From contig NZ_LWHJ01000028.1 in NCBI RefSeq assembly GCF_001652725.1, positions 310,001 to 374,000 on the forward strand: a stretch of 64,000 nt of DNA, written 5' to 3'. The position numbers and the translations under genes are program-made. This document shows, one piece after another, positions 8,384 to 17,500 of this stretch (position 1 is the first letter of the stretch; the number at the start of each line of letters is the position of its first letter). The notes below the pieces were generated by a model. That model was given only the letters and a program-made list of their open reading frames with translations, searched no databases and had not been told where the DNA came from. The stretch is from Pedobacter psychrophilus (GTDB taxonomy: Bacteria > Bacteroidota > Bacteroidia > Sphingobacteriales > Sphingobacteriaceae).

Positions 8384-9168
8384 TTAAATTTCAAAAGTTC
8401 CTTCGAACACAAATTGAGCTGGCCCTTCTAAAAAAATATCAGTAAAAGTCTCACCATCATAATTGTATTTGATATTTAAATTTCCGCCTAAAACTTTGAT
8501 TGCCGTTTCATTTTTTCCTTTCAAATTTTTAGCAATCGCATTTGCTAAAGCGACAGCAGTAACTCCAGTTCCACAAGCATAGGTTTCATCTTCCACTCCA
8601 CGTTCATAAGTGCGGACAAAAAGATGGTCGTTTTTATCCTCTACAAAATTTACATTTATTCCTTCAGATTTATAGGTGTCGTTATTCCTTATTGCCTTTC
8701 CTTCTGCAAAAACATTTTTATTGGCAACATTCACATCAAATTTTATATAATGAGGCGAACCCGTATTAATCACATAATCTTCTCCATCTTTATTGATGGT
8801 TTTAACATCTATCATTTGTAAGCTTACCCAATCTTTCTCCGCTGAATTTCAGCGTAATGTGGTCCATCTACGGCTAAGAAAGTGGTTTTATTTTTAATGA
8901 TGTTCAATTTCTTCGCAAAGGCTACAATACATCTTCCTCCGTTTCCGCACATGCTGCTTGGTTGCCCGTCAGAATTGTAATAGACCATTTTAAAATCATA
9001 ATCATCGGTTAATTCTAAAAACATAATTCCGTCGCCGCCAATTCCAAATCTCCTATCGCATAGTTTTGCTATTAAATTTGGATGATGATGGTCGATTTTT
9101 TGATCACGATTGTCAACCATGATAAAATCGTTGCCCGCACCTTGATATTTAAAGAAATGAATTTCCAT
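8384..9168 (-). pseudogene. dapF: Diaminopimelate epimerase, split by a frameshift
   Basis: Two adjoining frames together make one DapF of about 260 residues. The first (9168 to TAA at 8824) starts MEIHFFKYQGAGNDF and holds the first catalytic Cys in SMCGNGGR. The second (from ATG 8815 to 8384) holds the second catalytic Cys in ACGTGVTAVA and the substrate-binding NTGSPHY. The frame of the second part is open upstream and reads EKDWVSLQ just before its Met, the strand expected in DapF, so a single net shift in 8827-8848 separates them. No homopolymer is there. DapF makes meso-diaminopimelate for peptidoglycan and lysine and is normally essential. Sequencing error, a real split gene with reinitiation (ATG 8 bases after the stop), or recoding are all possible; I favour an error. 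Confidence 0.85.
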
Positions 9169-9275
9169 GTTTCTGATTTCATGTAAAAATCGGTAAAAAA
9201 AATTAAAATCTGAGATTGGAAAAAAATAGTGAGATTGATTTATCTAAAATTCTACAATTATTTTAACCTTCATGC

Positions 9276-9298
9276 AACGTTTTAAAAATAAGTTTGTC
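9276..9298 (+). promoter_or_regulatory. ECF-type promoter before the sigma factor gene
   Basis: TGCAAC (AAC at 9276-9278) is followed after 17 bases by GTC (9296-9298) in GTTTGTCTTTG. AAC at -35 and CGTC/GTC at -10 with 16-17 bases between them is the usual ECF promoter pattern. Start of transcription would be near 9305, just before the TTG start at 9322, which points to autoregulation. Confidence 0.5.
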
Positions 9299-9321
9299 TT
9301 TGATAATAGAAGCTTAAAAAT

Positions 9322-9882
9322 TTGGAGTCCATTTACATAGATAAACACGCTCACTTAGTTGTTGAGTGTAAAAAAGGAGAAAGAAAAGCGCATCACGAAC
9401 TATACAAGCTGTATTCTAAAGCGATGTATAATGTTGCTGTGCGCATTCTAAACCATACGGATGAGGCCGAAGATGCTTTGCAAGAAGCTTTTATGGAAGC
9501 TTTTACAAAGATTAAAGATTTTAGACAAGAAACATCTTTTGGCTCCTGGTTAAAACAGATTGTTGTTCATAAATCGATAAATATCCTTAGAAAAAGGAAA
9601 ATGGTTTTTGAGGAAATAGATGATTTTGATGTTGAAAGTATTGTAGATCATAATTGGGAAGATGAGGAGGAACTAAATTTCAAGATTGATGAAGTAAAAA
9701 AAGCAATTGCGCTTTTGCCCGAAGGTTACAGATTGGTTTTAAGCCTTTATTTACTAGAAGGTTATGACCATGAGGAGATTTCGCAAATATTAAAAATAAG
9801 CGAAGGCACATCAAGAACGCAGTTTTTAAGGGCAAAAAGAAAATTAGTAGAGATTTTAAAAATTAAAGGAATAGAGAGATGA
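9322..9882 (+). CDS. ECF RNA polymerase sigma factor
   Basis: A 186-residue sigma-70 ECF protein. Region 2 is seen in HHELYKLYSKAMYNVAVRI, then HTDEAEDALQEAFMEAF and SFGSWLKQIVVHKSINILRK; region 4 in LPEGYRLVLSLYLLEGYDHE and EISQILKISEGTSRTQFLRA. The start is TTG at 9322: an in-frame TAG lies at 9307-9309 and the next Met is inside region 2, so TTG is the only start that keeps the usual N-terminus (MESIYIDKH). The next gene overlaps by ATGA. The promoter in front has an ECF pattern. It should direct transcription of its own operon and unknown targets. Confidence 0.92.
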   Translation: MESIYIDKHAHLVVECKKGERKAHHELYKLYSKAMYNVAVRILNHTDEAEDALQEAFMEAFTKIKDFRQETSFGSWLKQIVVHKSINILRKRKMVFEEIDDFDVESIVDHNWEDEEELNFKIDEVKKAIALLPEGYRLVLSLYLLEGYDHEEISQILKISEGTSRTQFLRAKRKLVEILKIKGIER

Positions 9883-10430
9883 GCGAGAAATTAGAAAATT
9901 TTATAAAGAGTAATAAGTCGGTATTTGAAAATTACGATGCGCCGGCTGGTTTGTGGGACAAACTCGACAAGCAATTAGACGAAAATTGCAAGGCACAAGA
10001 AAAAATAGTTTTTAGAATCAAGTTTTACAACTTTAGTAGAATTGCGGCAGTTTTTATTGTGGTTTTGGCTTTTGGTTTTTTGTGGGGTAAATATCAAAAA
10101 GAAGAGTCGACAAAACTAGAAAATATCAATCCGGTTTATGCTGCAAAAGAAGTTCAATTTTCTTCTTTGATTGCTAATAAAAGAACGGAATTAAAAGACC
10201 TCAAAAAAATTGATCCCCAACTTTACCAAACTTTTAAAAACGAGCAAATAAAGTTAGAAGAGGAATATAAATCATTGCAAGAAGAATTAATAACAACTCC
10301 AAATCAAGATAGAATAGTGAAAGCAATGATCCGGAACTTGCAATCGCAAATTGATTTGTTAAACCAACAATTAAATATCACAAAAGAAGTGAAACAATTT
10401 AAAGCAACAGAAAATGAAACAGCTATATAA
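9879..10430 (+). CDS. Probable membrane anti-sigma factor
   Basis: A 183-residue protein with a cytoplasmic N-terminus of about 50 residues (YDAPAGLWDKLDKQLDE), one membrane segment (FSRIAAVFIVVLAFGFLWG, about residues 52-70) and a periplasmic, Glu/Lys/Gln-rich part likely to form a coiled coil (IKLEEEYKSLQEELI, MIRNLQSQIDLLNQQL). It has no zinc-binding HxxxCxxC motif. Its start overlaps the sigma gene by 4 bases and its end overlaps the next gene by 17. The place and topology suggest regulation of the sigma factor; this is inference, not a family match. Confidence 0.6.
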   Translation: MSEKLENFIKSNKSVFENYDAPAGLWDKLDKQLDENCKAQEKIVFRIKFYNFSRIAAVFIVVLAFGFLWGKYQKEESTKLENINPVYAAKEVQFSSLIANKRTELKDLKKIDPQLYQTFKNEQIKLEEEYKSLQEELITTPNQDRIVKAMIRNLQSQIDLLNQQLNITKEVKQFKATENETAI

Positions 10431-11793
10431 AATATTTTACGTTTTGCCTATAATGGCAATCTCAATTGTCAATTGCGTTTTAGCCCAGGAAAAAACTGAA
10501 ACGCCCGCACCAACTCAGCCAGAAGCTTTGCCTATGCCTCCAATGCCTCCAATTATTATTAATCTAGATGAAAATAAATGGAAGGAGTGGGGAGAAGATT
10601 TTGCTAAAAAGTTTGATAGTAAAAAATGGGAAGCTTGGGGTGAAAAAGTTGGAAAATCTTTTGAGGGTTTTGGCGACCAGTTTAAAAACATGGATTTGGC
10701 TGCTGCCGATATGAATAAAAAAATGTCGGTTTTAAACGAAAGATTAAAATCTATGAAGATTCCGGCTATTCCAGAAATGCCTGTAATGCCAGAAATGCTA
10801 CCTATACCAAACGTTATCATTTTACCAAATAATAATTGGAAAGAAGGTGCGCCATCTCAAACTTCAATTGAAAAAGTTAAGAATATTACTAAAAGTTATT
10901 CTACCAAAGGTGATGACGTTTTAGCTATCAGTAATAGCTATGGAAGGATTACAGTAAATACCTGGAACAAAAACGAAATAAAAGTAGAAGTAATTGTTAA
11001 AGCTTATTCTGGTTCTGAAGATGATGCCCAAAAATTGTTAGATGGAGTGACCATTAGCAATAGTAAAATAGGAAATCAAATAGTTTTTAAAACAACAATT
11101 GAACAAAACAACAAAAGTAATAGTTGGTTGACCATGAGTTTTTGGAACAGCAACAATGATGATAAACAAAAGGTTGAGGTTTTCTATAATGTTTACATGC
11201 CGGATAAAAACAGCATAAATTTTAAAACAAATTATACCAATGTAATCTTACCCAATTTATATGGAGATGTAAGTTTAAGTATGAATTATGGAGATTTAAA
11301 GGCTTCAGATTTGACTGGAAAAGTAAATATAAAATCTAATTACAGTAAAATAAATGCTCAAAAAATAGGCGGAGCGATAATATCTTCTAATTACGGAGAT
11401 ATAAAAATTGAGGAAGCCCAGGATTTGAACGCAAGTCTAAATTATTGCGATGTAAGCCTTGGGAATTTATTGGGCAGTGCAGTTTTAAAAATGAATTATG
11501 CAGGAGGATTTAAAATAGGGGCTTTAGATAAGAACTTTAAATCTTTAAATATCAGCTCAAATTATTCTAACCTTAATTTGGGTTTTACAAATAATACTGC
11601 CTTTAACTTTGATATCTCCACTTCCTATTCAAGTTTTAAATATGATAAAGAAAACGTTACCATCACCAGTAAATCGCCATCTGATGAAGAAAAAGGATAT
11701 TTTCCAACTAAAAATTACAAAGGATATTATGGAAAATCTCCATCTGGAAATCTAGTGATTAGAAGCACTTATGGAGGAGTGAAGTTTAATTAA
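10414..11793 (+). CDS. DUF4097-like surface or periplasmic adhesin-type protein
   Basis: A 459-residue protein with a signal peptide (cleavage after VLAQ), a Pro/Met-rich segment (LPMPPMPPII, about residue 40), a charged helical part with two similar WKEWGEDF / WEAWGEKV units, and a long C-terminal domain of short repeated strands with the pattern SNYG, NYGDL, SNYSK, SNYGDI, LNYCDV, MNYAGG. This is the repeated-strand pattern of the DUF4097 (putative adhesin) family, predicted to form a beta-solenoid. It overlaps the anti-sigma candidate by 17 bases, so it belongs to the sigma operon and may be its output or part of its sensing. A strong terminator follows. Confidence 0.7.
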   Translation: MKQLYKIFYVLPIMAISIVNCVLAQEKTETPAPTQPEALPMPPMPPIIINLDENKWKEWGEDFAKKFDSKKWEAWGEKVGKSFEGFGDQFKNMDLAAADMNKKMSVLNERLKSMKIPAIPEMPVMPEMLPIPNVIILPNNNWKEGAPSQTSIEKVKNITKSYSTKGDDVLAISNSYGRITVNTWNKNEIKVEVIVKAYSGSEDDAQKLLDGVTISNSKIGNQIVFKTTIEQNNKSNSWLTMSFWNSNNDDKQKVEVFYNVYMPDKNSINFKTNYTNVILPNLYGDVSLSMNYGDLKASDLTGKVNIKSNYSKINAQKIGGAIISSNYGDIKIEEAQDLNASLNYCDVSLGNLLGSAVLKMNYAGGFKIGALDKNFKSLNISSNYSNLNLGFTNNTAFNFDISTSYSSFKYDKENVTITSKSPSDEEKGYFPTKNYKGYYGKSPSGNLVIRSTYGGVKFN

Positions 11794-11813
11794 ATTTTTG
11801 TCCAATATTTTTT

Positions 11814-11843
11814 AAAGGCGAGTAATTAACTCGCCTTTTTTTG
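11814..11843 (+). terminator. Intrinsic terminator of the sigma operon
   Basis: A perfect 10-base-pair stem AAAGGCGAGT / ACTCGCCTTT with the loop AATTA is followed by a T-run ending TTTTTG. It lies 20 bases after the stop at 11793. Confidence 0.92.
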
Positions 11844-11873
11844 TTTAAAATGCTGTCTATTTTATTATTTTTG
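11840..11873 (+). promoter_or_regulatory. Probable promoter of the TerC-family gene
   Basis: A -7 box TATTTTTG (11866-11873) fits TAnnTTTG, and TTTG at 11840-11843, inside the T-run of the preceding terminator, is placed as a -33 box with a 22-base spacer. The start codon follows 17 bases later. Confidence 0.45.
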
Positions 11874-11890
11874 AGGTTAAAATTTTACCT

Positions 11891-12670
11891 ATGGAGTGGA
11901 TCAGCAATCCAGAAATTTGGATTTCCTTATTAACATTAACCGTTTTAGAGATTGTTTTGGGGATAGATAATATCGTGTTTATCTCTATTTTATCTGGAAA
12001 ATTACCTCAAGAGCAACAAGCCAAAGGCAGAACTGTTGGTTTGGGATTAGCCATGATAACCAGAGTACTTTTATTACTTTCTTTAAATTGGGTAATGAGT
12101 TTGACCGCTCCATTATTTAATATGGGAGATTGGATTGGTGTAACTTCAGTAGAATTACTAGAAAAAATGGCGATAAGTGGAAGAGATTTAATATTAATTA
12201 TTGGCGGTTTATTTTTAATTTATAAAAGTACCCATGAAATTCACGAGAAATTAGAAGGAGAGGAAGAAGATGCAACCGTGAAAAAAGTCCATTCTTTTAC
12301 TGGAGTTATTATACAAATTTTGATTTTAGATATTGTGTTTTCATTAGATTCTGTAATCACCGCGGTTGGTATGGCCAACGAGATTTGGGTAATGATTGCA
12401 GCGGTAATTATAGCGGTGATAGTAATGATGTTTTCTTCAAATGCTATTTCTACTTTTGTAAACAATCATCCAACAGTTAAAATGTTGGCTTTATCTTTCC
12501 TGTTGTTGATTGGTGTTTCGCTTTTGGCTGAAGGTTTTGAGCAACATATCCCAAAAGGATATATTTATTTTGCCATGGCTTTTTCTGTTTTGGTAGAGGT
12601 TTTAAACTTAAAGATGAAAGGCAAACGGAAGCCAATTTCTTTGAGGAATACGCCGCATGAAAAAGATTGA
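11891..12670 (+). CDS. TerC-family integral membrane protein
   Basis: A 259-residue membrane protein with about seven hydrophobic segments. The family's conserved acidic intramembrane motifs are present: EIVLGIDNIVFISIL (about residue 20) and DIVFSLDSVITAVGMANE (about residue 145). TerC proteins are linked to metal-ion (manganese) export at the membrane and to tellurite resistance in some bacteria. Here it stands alone, with its own promoter and no ter genes nearby. Function in this organism is inferred from family only. Confidence 0.9.
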   Translation: MEWISNPEIWISLLTLTVLEIVLGIDNIVFISILSGKLPQEQQAKGRTVGLGLAMITRVLLLLSLNWVMSLTAPLFNMGDWIGVTSVELLEKMAISGRDLILIIGGLFLIYKSTHEIHEKLEGEEEDATVKKVHSFTGVIIQILILDIVFSLDSVITAVGMANEIWVMIAAVIIAVIVMMFSSNAISTFVNNHPTVKMLALSFLLLIGVSLLAEGFEQHIPKGYIYFAMAFSVLVEVLNLKMKGKRKPISLRNTPHEKD

Positions 12671-12679
12671 TTTGCCTTC

Positions 12680-12782
12680 CCGTCACCTCGAGGAACGAGA
12701 GATCTCACAAAAAGGGATTATGCAATTAATGTAGAAAATGGCAAATTTATTTATGAGATGTTTCCTGTCGTCAACATGACGA
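12680..12782. repeat. Dispersed quasi-palindromic repeat, copy 1 (CCGTCA...CATGACG family)
   Basis: The left end CCGTCACCTCGAGGAACGAG, then ATCTCAC, and the right end GAGATGTTTC plus CAACATGACGAG are close to those of the element at 14385-14479. The ends are complementary in part (CGTCA / TGACG). It fills the gap between the convergent terC-like and radA genes and could form a large hairpin that acts as terminator. Confidence 0.7.
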
Positions 12783-12804
12783 GAGCAATAATTTTAAGAT
12801 TGGA

Positions 12805-14187
12805 TTACCCAAACAACAAACTAAAAACCTCTTCGACTTTAGCAACCGTTTTAATTTCTATTTGATATTTAGAAATATCCAGTCCTTTTGTGTTGTACTT
12901 GGAAATAAATATTTGCTCGAAGCCTAATTTTTGCGCTTCTGCAATGCGTTGTTCTATTCTATTTACAGCTCTAATTTCTCCACTTAAACCAACTTCTGCG
13001 GCAAAACAAATTTTGTAGGAAACCGGCATATCTTCGTTTGATGAAATAATTGCTGCAATTAAACCTAAATCTATACTTGGGTCTTCTACTCTAATGCCGC
13101 CTGCAATATTTAAGAAAACATCTTTTGCGCCTAATTTAAATCCGCATCTTTTTTCTAAAACAGCCAAAAGCATGTTCATACGTTTGGTATCAAAACCTGT
13201 TGCGGATCTTTGTGGTGTACCATACGGCGATGCACTTACCAAAGCTTGGGTTTCTATTAACATTGGTCGCATTCCTTCCATAGTGGCAGAAATTGTTACT
13301 CCACTTAAAGGTTCATCACGCTGTGATAATAATATTTCTGATGGATTTGAAACTTCACGCAACCCACTTCCTTGCATTTCATAAATGCCGAGTTCTGATG
13401 CTGCACCAAATCTGTTTTTAATTGCTCTTAAAATACGGTAAACGTGATGCCTATCGCCCTCAAACTGTAGAACGGTGTCAACCATGTGTTCTAAAATTTT
13501 TGGACCGGCAATCATTCCGTCTTTTGTGATATGCCCGATTAAAAAAACTGGAGTATTGGTTTCTTTGGCAAATCTCAAAAGTTCTGCGGTACATTCTCGC
13601 ACCTGAGAAACACTGCCAGGAGTAGATTCTATATGTGCAGAATGAAGCGTTTGAATAGAATCAATAATGACAATGCTAGGTTCTAATTGCTCTATTTGTT
13701 TAAATATATTTTGTGTAGATGTTTCTGTTAAAATGTAGCAATCTGATGTCGGGTTTTCTAAAATACGTTCTGCTCTTAACTTAATTTGTTTCTCACTTTC
13801 TTCGCCAGAAACATACAGCACCTTTAAATTTTTTAATGTTAACGCCAATTGCAACATTAGTGTTGATTTCCCAATTCCTGGTTCGCCGCCAATTAAAACT
13901 AAGGAACCGCCAACAATGCCGCCTCCTAGAACTCGGTTTAATTCTTTATCTGGCGTAATTAATCTGTGGTCTTCTGTGTATTCTATTTCCTGGACTTTTG
14001 ATGGTTTGTTAACCCTGGAAATTGTATTTGATGTTCCGCTTTTCCAATCGGGAGTTTTGCTGTTTCCTTTTTCTACAATTTCTTCTACAAATGTATTCCA
14101 TTGTTGGCAAGATGGGCATTTACCAAGCCATTTAGCGGATTCAAAGCCGCAGCTTTGACAGAAGTATGAGGTCTTTATTTTTGCCAA
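12805..14187 (-). CDS. radA: DNA repair protein RadA
   Basis: A 460-residue RadA of normal length. Domains in order: N-terminal zinc finger with CxxC pairs (YFCQSCGFES, LGKCPSCQQW), a RecA-like ATPase with Walker A GGEPGIGKST (about residue 96) and Walker B IVIIDSIQTL, the RadA-specific KNRFG motif (IKNRFGAASELGIYEM, about residue 258), and a C-terminal Lon-protease-like domain (FLNIAGGIRVEDPSIDLGLI). RadA is a helicase that extends recombination intermediates. It is flanked on both sides by copies of the same dispersed repeat. Confidence 0.96.
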   Translation of the reverse strand: MAKIKTSYFCQSCGFESAKWLGKCPSCQQWNTFVEEIVEKGNSKTPDWKSGTSNTISRVNKPSKVQEIEYTEDHRLITPDKELNRVLGGGIVGGSLVLIGGEPGIGKSTLMLQLALTLKNLKVLYVSGEESEKQIKLRAERILENPTSDCYILTETSTQNIFKQIEQLEPSIVIIDSIQTLHSAHIESTPGSVSQVRECTAELLRFAKETNTPVFLIGHITKDGMIAGPKILEHMVDTVLQFEGDRHHVYRILRAIKNRFGAASELGIYEMQGSGLREVSNPSEILLSQRDEPLSGVTISATMEGMRPMLIETQALVSASPYGTPQRSATGFDTKRMNMLLAVLEKRCGFKLGAKDVFLNIAGGIRVEDPSIDLGLIAAIISSNEDMPVSYKICFAAEVGLSGEIRAVNRIEQRIAEAQKLGFEQIFISKYNTKGLDISKYQIEIKTVAKVEEVFSLLFG

Positions 14188-14269
14188 TTTGTTTATCGAT
14201 TTTGTAAGGCGTTAGCGATAGTAGTTTTAATTTAATTCTAAGGAGGGTAAGATATGAATTTGTTTTTTT

Positions 14270-14344
14270 GCGTTAAGGATTGAAGCGGCATCCTTTTTTT
14301 CTTTTTCGAAAAAAAGATATAGCGGAAAGCCTGTTAAAACGCCC
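14270..14344. repeat. Dispersed hairpin repeat, copy 1 (GCGTTAAGGATTGAA family)
   Basis: Begins GCGTTAAGGATTGAAGCGGC, continues ATCCTTTTTTT, an 8-base centre, AAAAAAAGATATAGCGG and ends AAGCCTGTTAAAACGCCC. The outer ends GCGTT / AACGC and the inner ATC-CTTTTTTT / AAAAAAAG-AT arms are complementary. A second copy is at 42369-42459 with the same ends and a different centre. It sits in the 325-base gap between radA and sprA together with the next repeat; the rest of that gap shows nothing clear. Confidence 0.75.
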
Positions 14345-14384
14345 AAATAATTAATTTTATTTTTATTAAGATTTTCTATTCTTT

Positions 14385-14479
14385 CCGTCATGTCGAGGTT
14401 ACGAGATATCTCATTTGCAAGGTTGCCATTGCAACTGGTAACCTATTTGTGGGATGTTTCACTTCGTTCAACATGACGG
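14385..14479. repeat. Dispersed quasi-palindromic repeat, copy 2 (CCGTCA...CATGACGG family)
   Basis: Left end CCGTCATGTCGAGG, then ACGAGATATCTCA; right end GGGATGTTTC, TTCGTTCAACATGACGG. The outermost CCGTCATGT / ACATGACGG pair perfectly over 9 bases. It lies just downstream of the sprA stop on the minus strand, where no ordinary terminator is visible. Confidence 0.75.
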
Positions 14480-14512
14480 AGTTTTTTAAATTGTTAAAAC
14501 ACACAAACTAAA

Positions 14513-17500
14513 TTACTGTATCGTAAACCTCAAATTTATACCAAAGTTTGTAAATGCAGTAACAAAGGTTTGCGAAGTGTATGGTTTTGTGATATTGGTA
14601 TCGTAAAATACTCTCAAATTAAATCTTTGGTTTAGCACATAATCTATACTTGGGCGATAAGTGATATTTTTTGAACCTGCAGAAATCTCTGGATCATTTA
14701 CATCTGCCCGATAGATAACGGTTTTATTGTTTCTAACAGCCACATCTAACTTAAAATTAAGATCATTTTTAAGATTCACACTTTTGAATAATCCAAAAGG
14801 AAATCTAAAATCGGCGGTTCTGTAGCCAAAACCAAATACAAACGCCTGGTCTTTTTGAGAGGCCAATTGACTGTTGGTTAAACTTAAACTTAAGGACCTT
14901 GATTTACGATATTCTACATTGGCGGTCATGTTGTTTTTCATCCTCATATCGATACCTAACAGCGGCACAAATTGCTCAAACAAGGTAATTTGTGAGAACT
15001 GTAAAGAAGGCAAAAAGTTGTTTTCGGCATCCCTAACGTTTACTGCTCCGTTGGCTGTAGAGTATCTAATAAGCGAGTTATAATTATTTACGTTATAGGT
15101 AGAATTATAGGAGTGAGTTAAATCGAACGCAGAAAATAAGTTACTGACAGCCTCAATTTTTGTTAAGCCGTTATAGGTTATCCTCCAATTTGGAACTGGA
15201 ATTTTTGGGAACATACTCAAATTAGCAGAACCCGCATCTTTATTTTTATAGGCTGCTAAAAATGCTGGAACAACTACATCTTGTGATGTTCTTCCGTAAC
15301 CATCGGCAAACTCGGCCACCTGCCCAGCGCTGTTTGGGTTTTGCCTTCCCAATCGTTGAGAAACAACACCACGGTTTGCTAAAAATTGTTGAAAAACCGG
15401 AGACGTTTTTCCAAATCCATCTTTAAAAGCACTTCCTAAAGAAATAATAGAAACGCTATAATCACCAGAAGTAATAGGACTTAAACTTTCAAACTGATTT
15501 GAGTTATTGGCAAACCTGAAATTGGTGGTAAATACTTCGCTGCTATTTTTAAAAGCATTTAACTCTATCCTAAAATCTTTAAAAGGTTCTAATGTCCCTC
15601 TTAAATTTAGTTTTGTATTTAATGCCGTTTTATATAACTGATTTTGGATGGTATCTCTTGTTAGCCATCCATTTGCAAGTGCTTTACTTCTAATATCTTG
15701 TTGTGAGCCTAAAAGAAAACCAACTCCTGGCGCATTGGCATCTAAACTGTAGCCAAAAACATCTGTTTTAGGTAAATAGCCTGGTAAAAAAGTTCCATCG
15801 TTTCTGATATAAGAACCGCTTACATTTTTTAAGCTTGTTAATAAATTGACTAAAAATTTCCCGCCCCCGCTGCTATTTGGATCATTAAGTCTGCGATAAA
15901 AACCAAATTTATTGTATAATAAATTCATGTTTAAAGTTGGGTTTAATTGTACAGTTCGTGAGTTTTGAATGTTATTACCAAAGTTGATATTAGGATCCTC
16001 TAAAGTTAAGAGTGGTTCTGTCATCCAATTAAACTGAGTTTGGTAGCGGGTTAATACACTTATAAAATCTAAACCAGGAATTTTATTTAAAGGAACCGTA
16101 TAGCTTAAACTAATGGTATGGTTATAATTTGTATTACGCCCTAGTCTTTTTAAGTTTTGTAAAATAGTATCCCTTACTAAACCTGTAATTCTGCCGTTTG
16201 GCTCATCTACTACAGAAAGATTAGTTGCATTAAAATCTAGTTTTAGAGATTTTGTTAAATCCCAACTTACTCCATATAATCTGTTAATCAGGAAGTTTTT
16301 ATTAAAGGTAGTCCTAATAGGGATAAAATTATTAGGATCGTTATCACGTAAAGTATTTTCAGAATAAAGACGGTTTACTTCTACCCTAAAGTTTAAAACT
16401 GAAGGCAATAAGCTAAAATTAAAATCTTTTAAAAGGTTTAAATATTTAGATTTTACTGCTTTATTAAAAGGGCTGTAAAATTTAGCAGGATTGTTATAAT
16501 CATAAGCCAATGCGCCTCTGTAAGTTCTTTGTTCTGAGTTTCTGTTAATAAAATCGCGATGCCCATAACCAGTAAAAGCATAAGTTAAACTCAAATTTTC
16601 TATATCCCAAAGATGGTTTTTTGCGTTAGGGTCGGTTTTAATTTTACGCACATTTGTAAAGTTGATACTCCTACGTTGTGTATAGTCTTCAGCATAATTC
16701 TTAATAGAATCTCTGGTTTGTGATGAAACCTGATCTAAAATATTTTTAAGTTCTATATCTGGATTTCTAGGATCATACTGAGGAGTGCTCAATTGACTAG
16801 AATAGTTTATAAACAATGGGATTTTTATTCCTGATTTTACAGGGAAAAACTTTCCTAATTCTAAGCTAGAAGAAACATCAAAAAACTGATTATCTGCTCT
16901 GCTGATTTCTGAAACTCGGTTTTCTAGAGAGCCAAAACCAATGGTGCTTTTATTAGCCGATAGCGTTACATCTCCAAAATCTGCTAGTTTTGCATTTAAT
17001 CTTGCAGTAGCTGCCCAACCTCCACGCTCATCAAAATCAGTTAAGCGTAACTCGTTAAACCAAAGTTCAACGGTTTTTTCTAATCCATCATCCGAAGGGC
17101 GAGTATTAGTTTTTAAAGGATTTCTTGCACCCAGCATCAAAACACGAACTTTGCTTAAATCCGGCTGACCTTTAACCGTAATTGTGTTTATGCCATCATT
17201 AAAAATATATGGTACGTTTACCGGCCAAGGTTGTCCGTTTAAAAAAGCATTGTTTCTTGCTGTTTTGGCTAATTGAAAAAGTCTAAACTCAATATCAAAT
17301 TTATTGGCATCTGGCCAAATTAAATTAGCATCTCTTGTTCCGGGTAAAGTAACCTTAGTTGGGATAGCATATTCATAATAGTTATCCTGATAATCAGTAC
17401 CTAATCTTACAAAAGCATTGATATCACCATCCTTTAATAAATCTCCTTCGGCATGCACATACATTTGCAAACGACGATAAGATCTGACATCATTAACAGT

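Noticed and set aside
8384-9168. Two independent short genes instead of one dapF
   Set aside because: The two products match consecutive halves of DapF and the bridging strand is coded in the overlapping frame.
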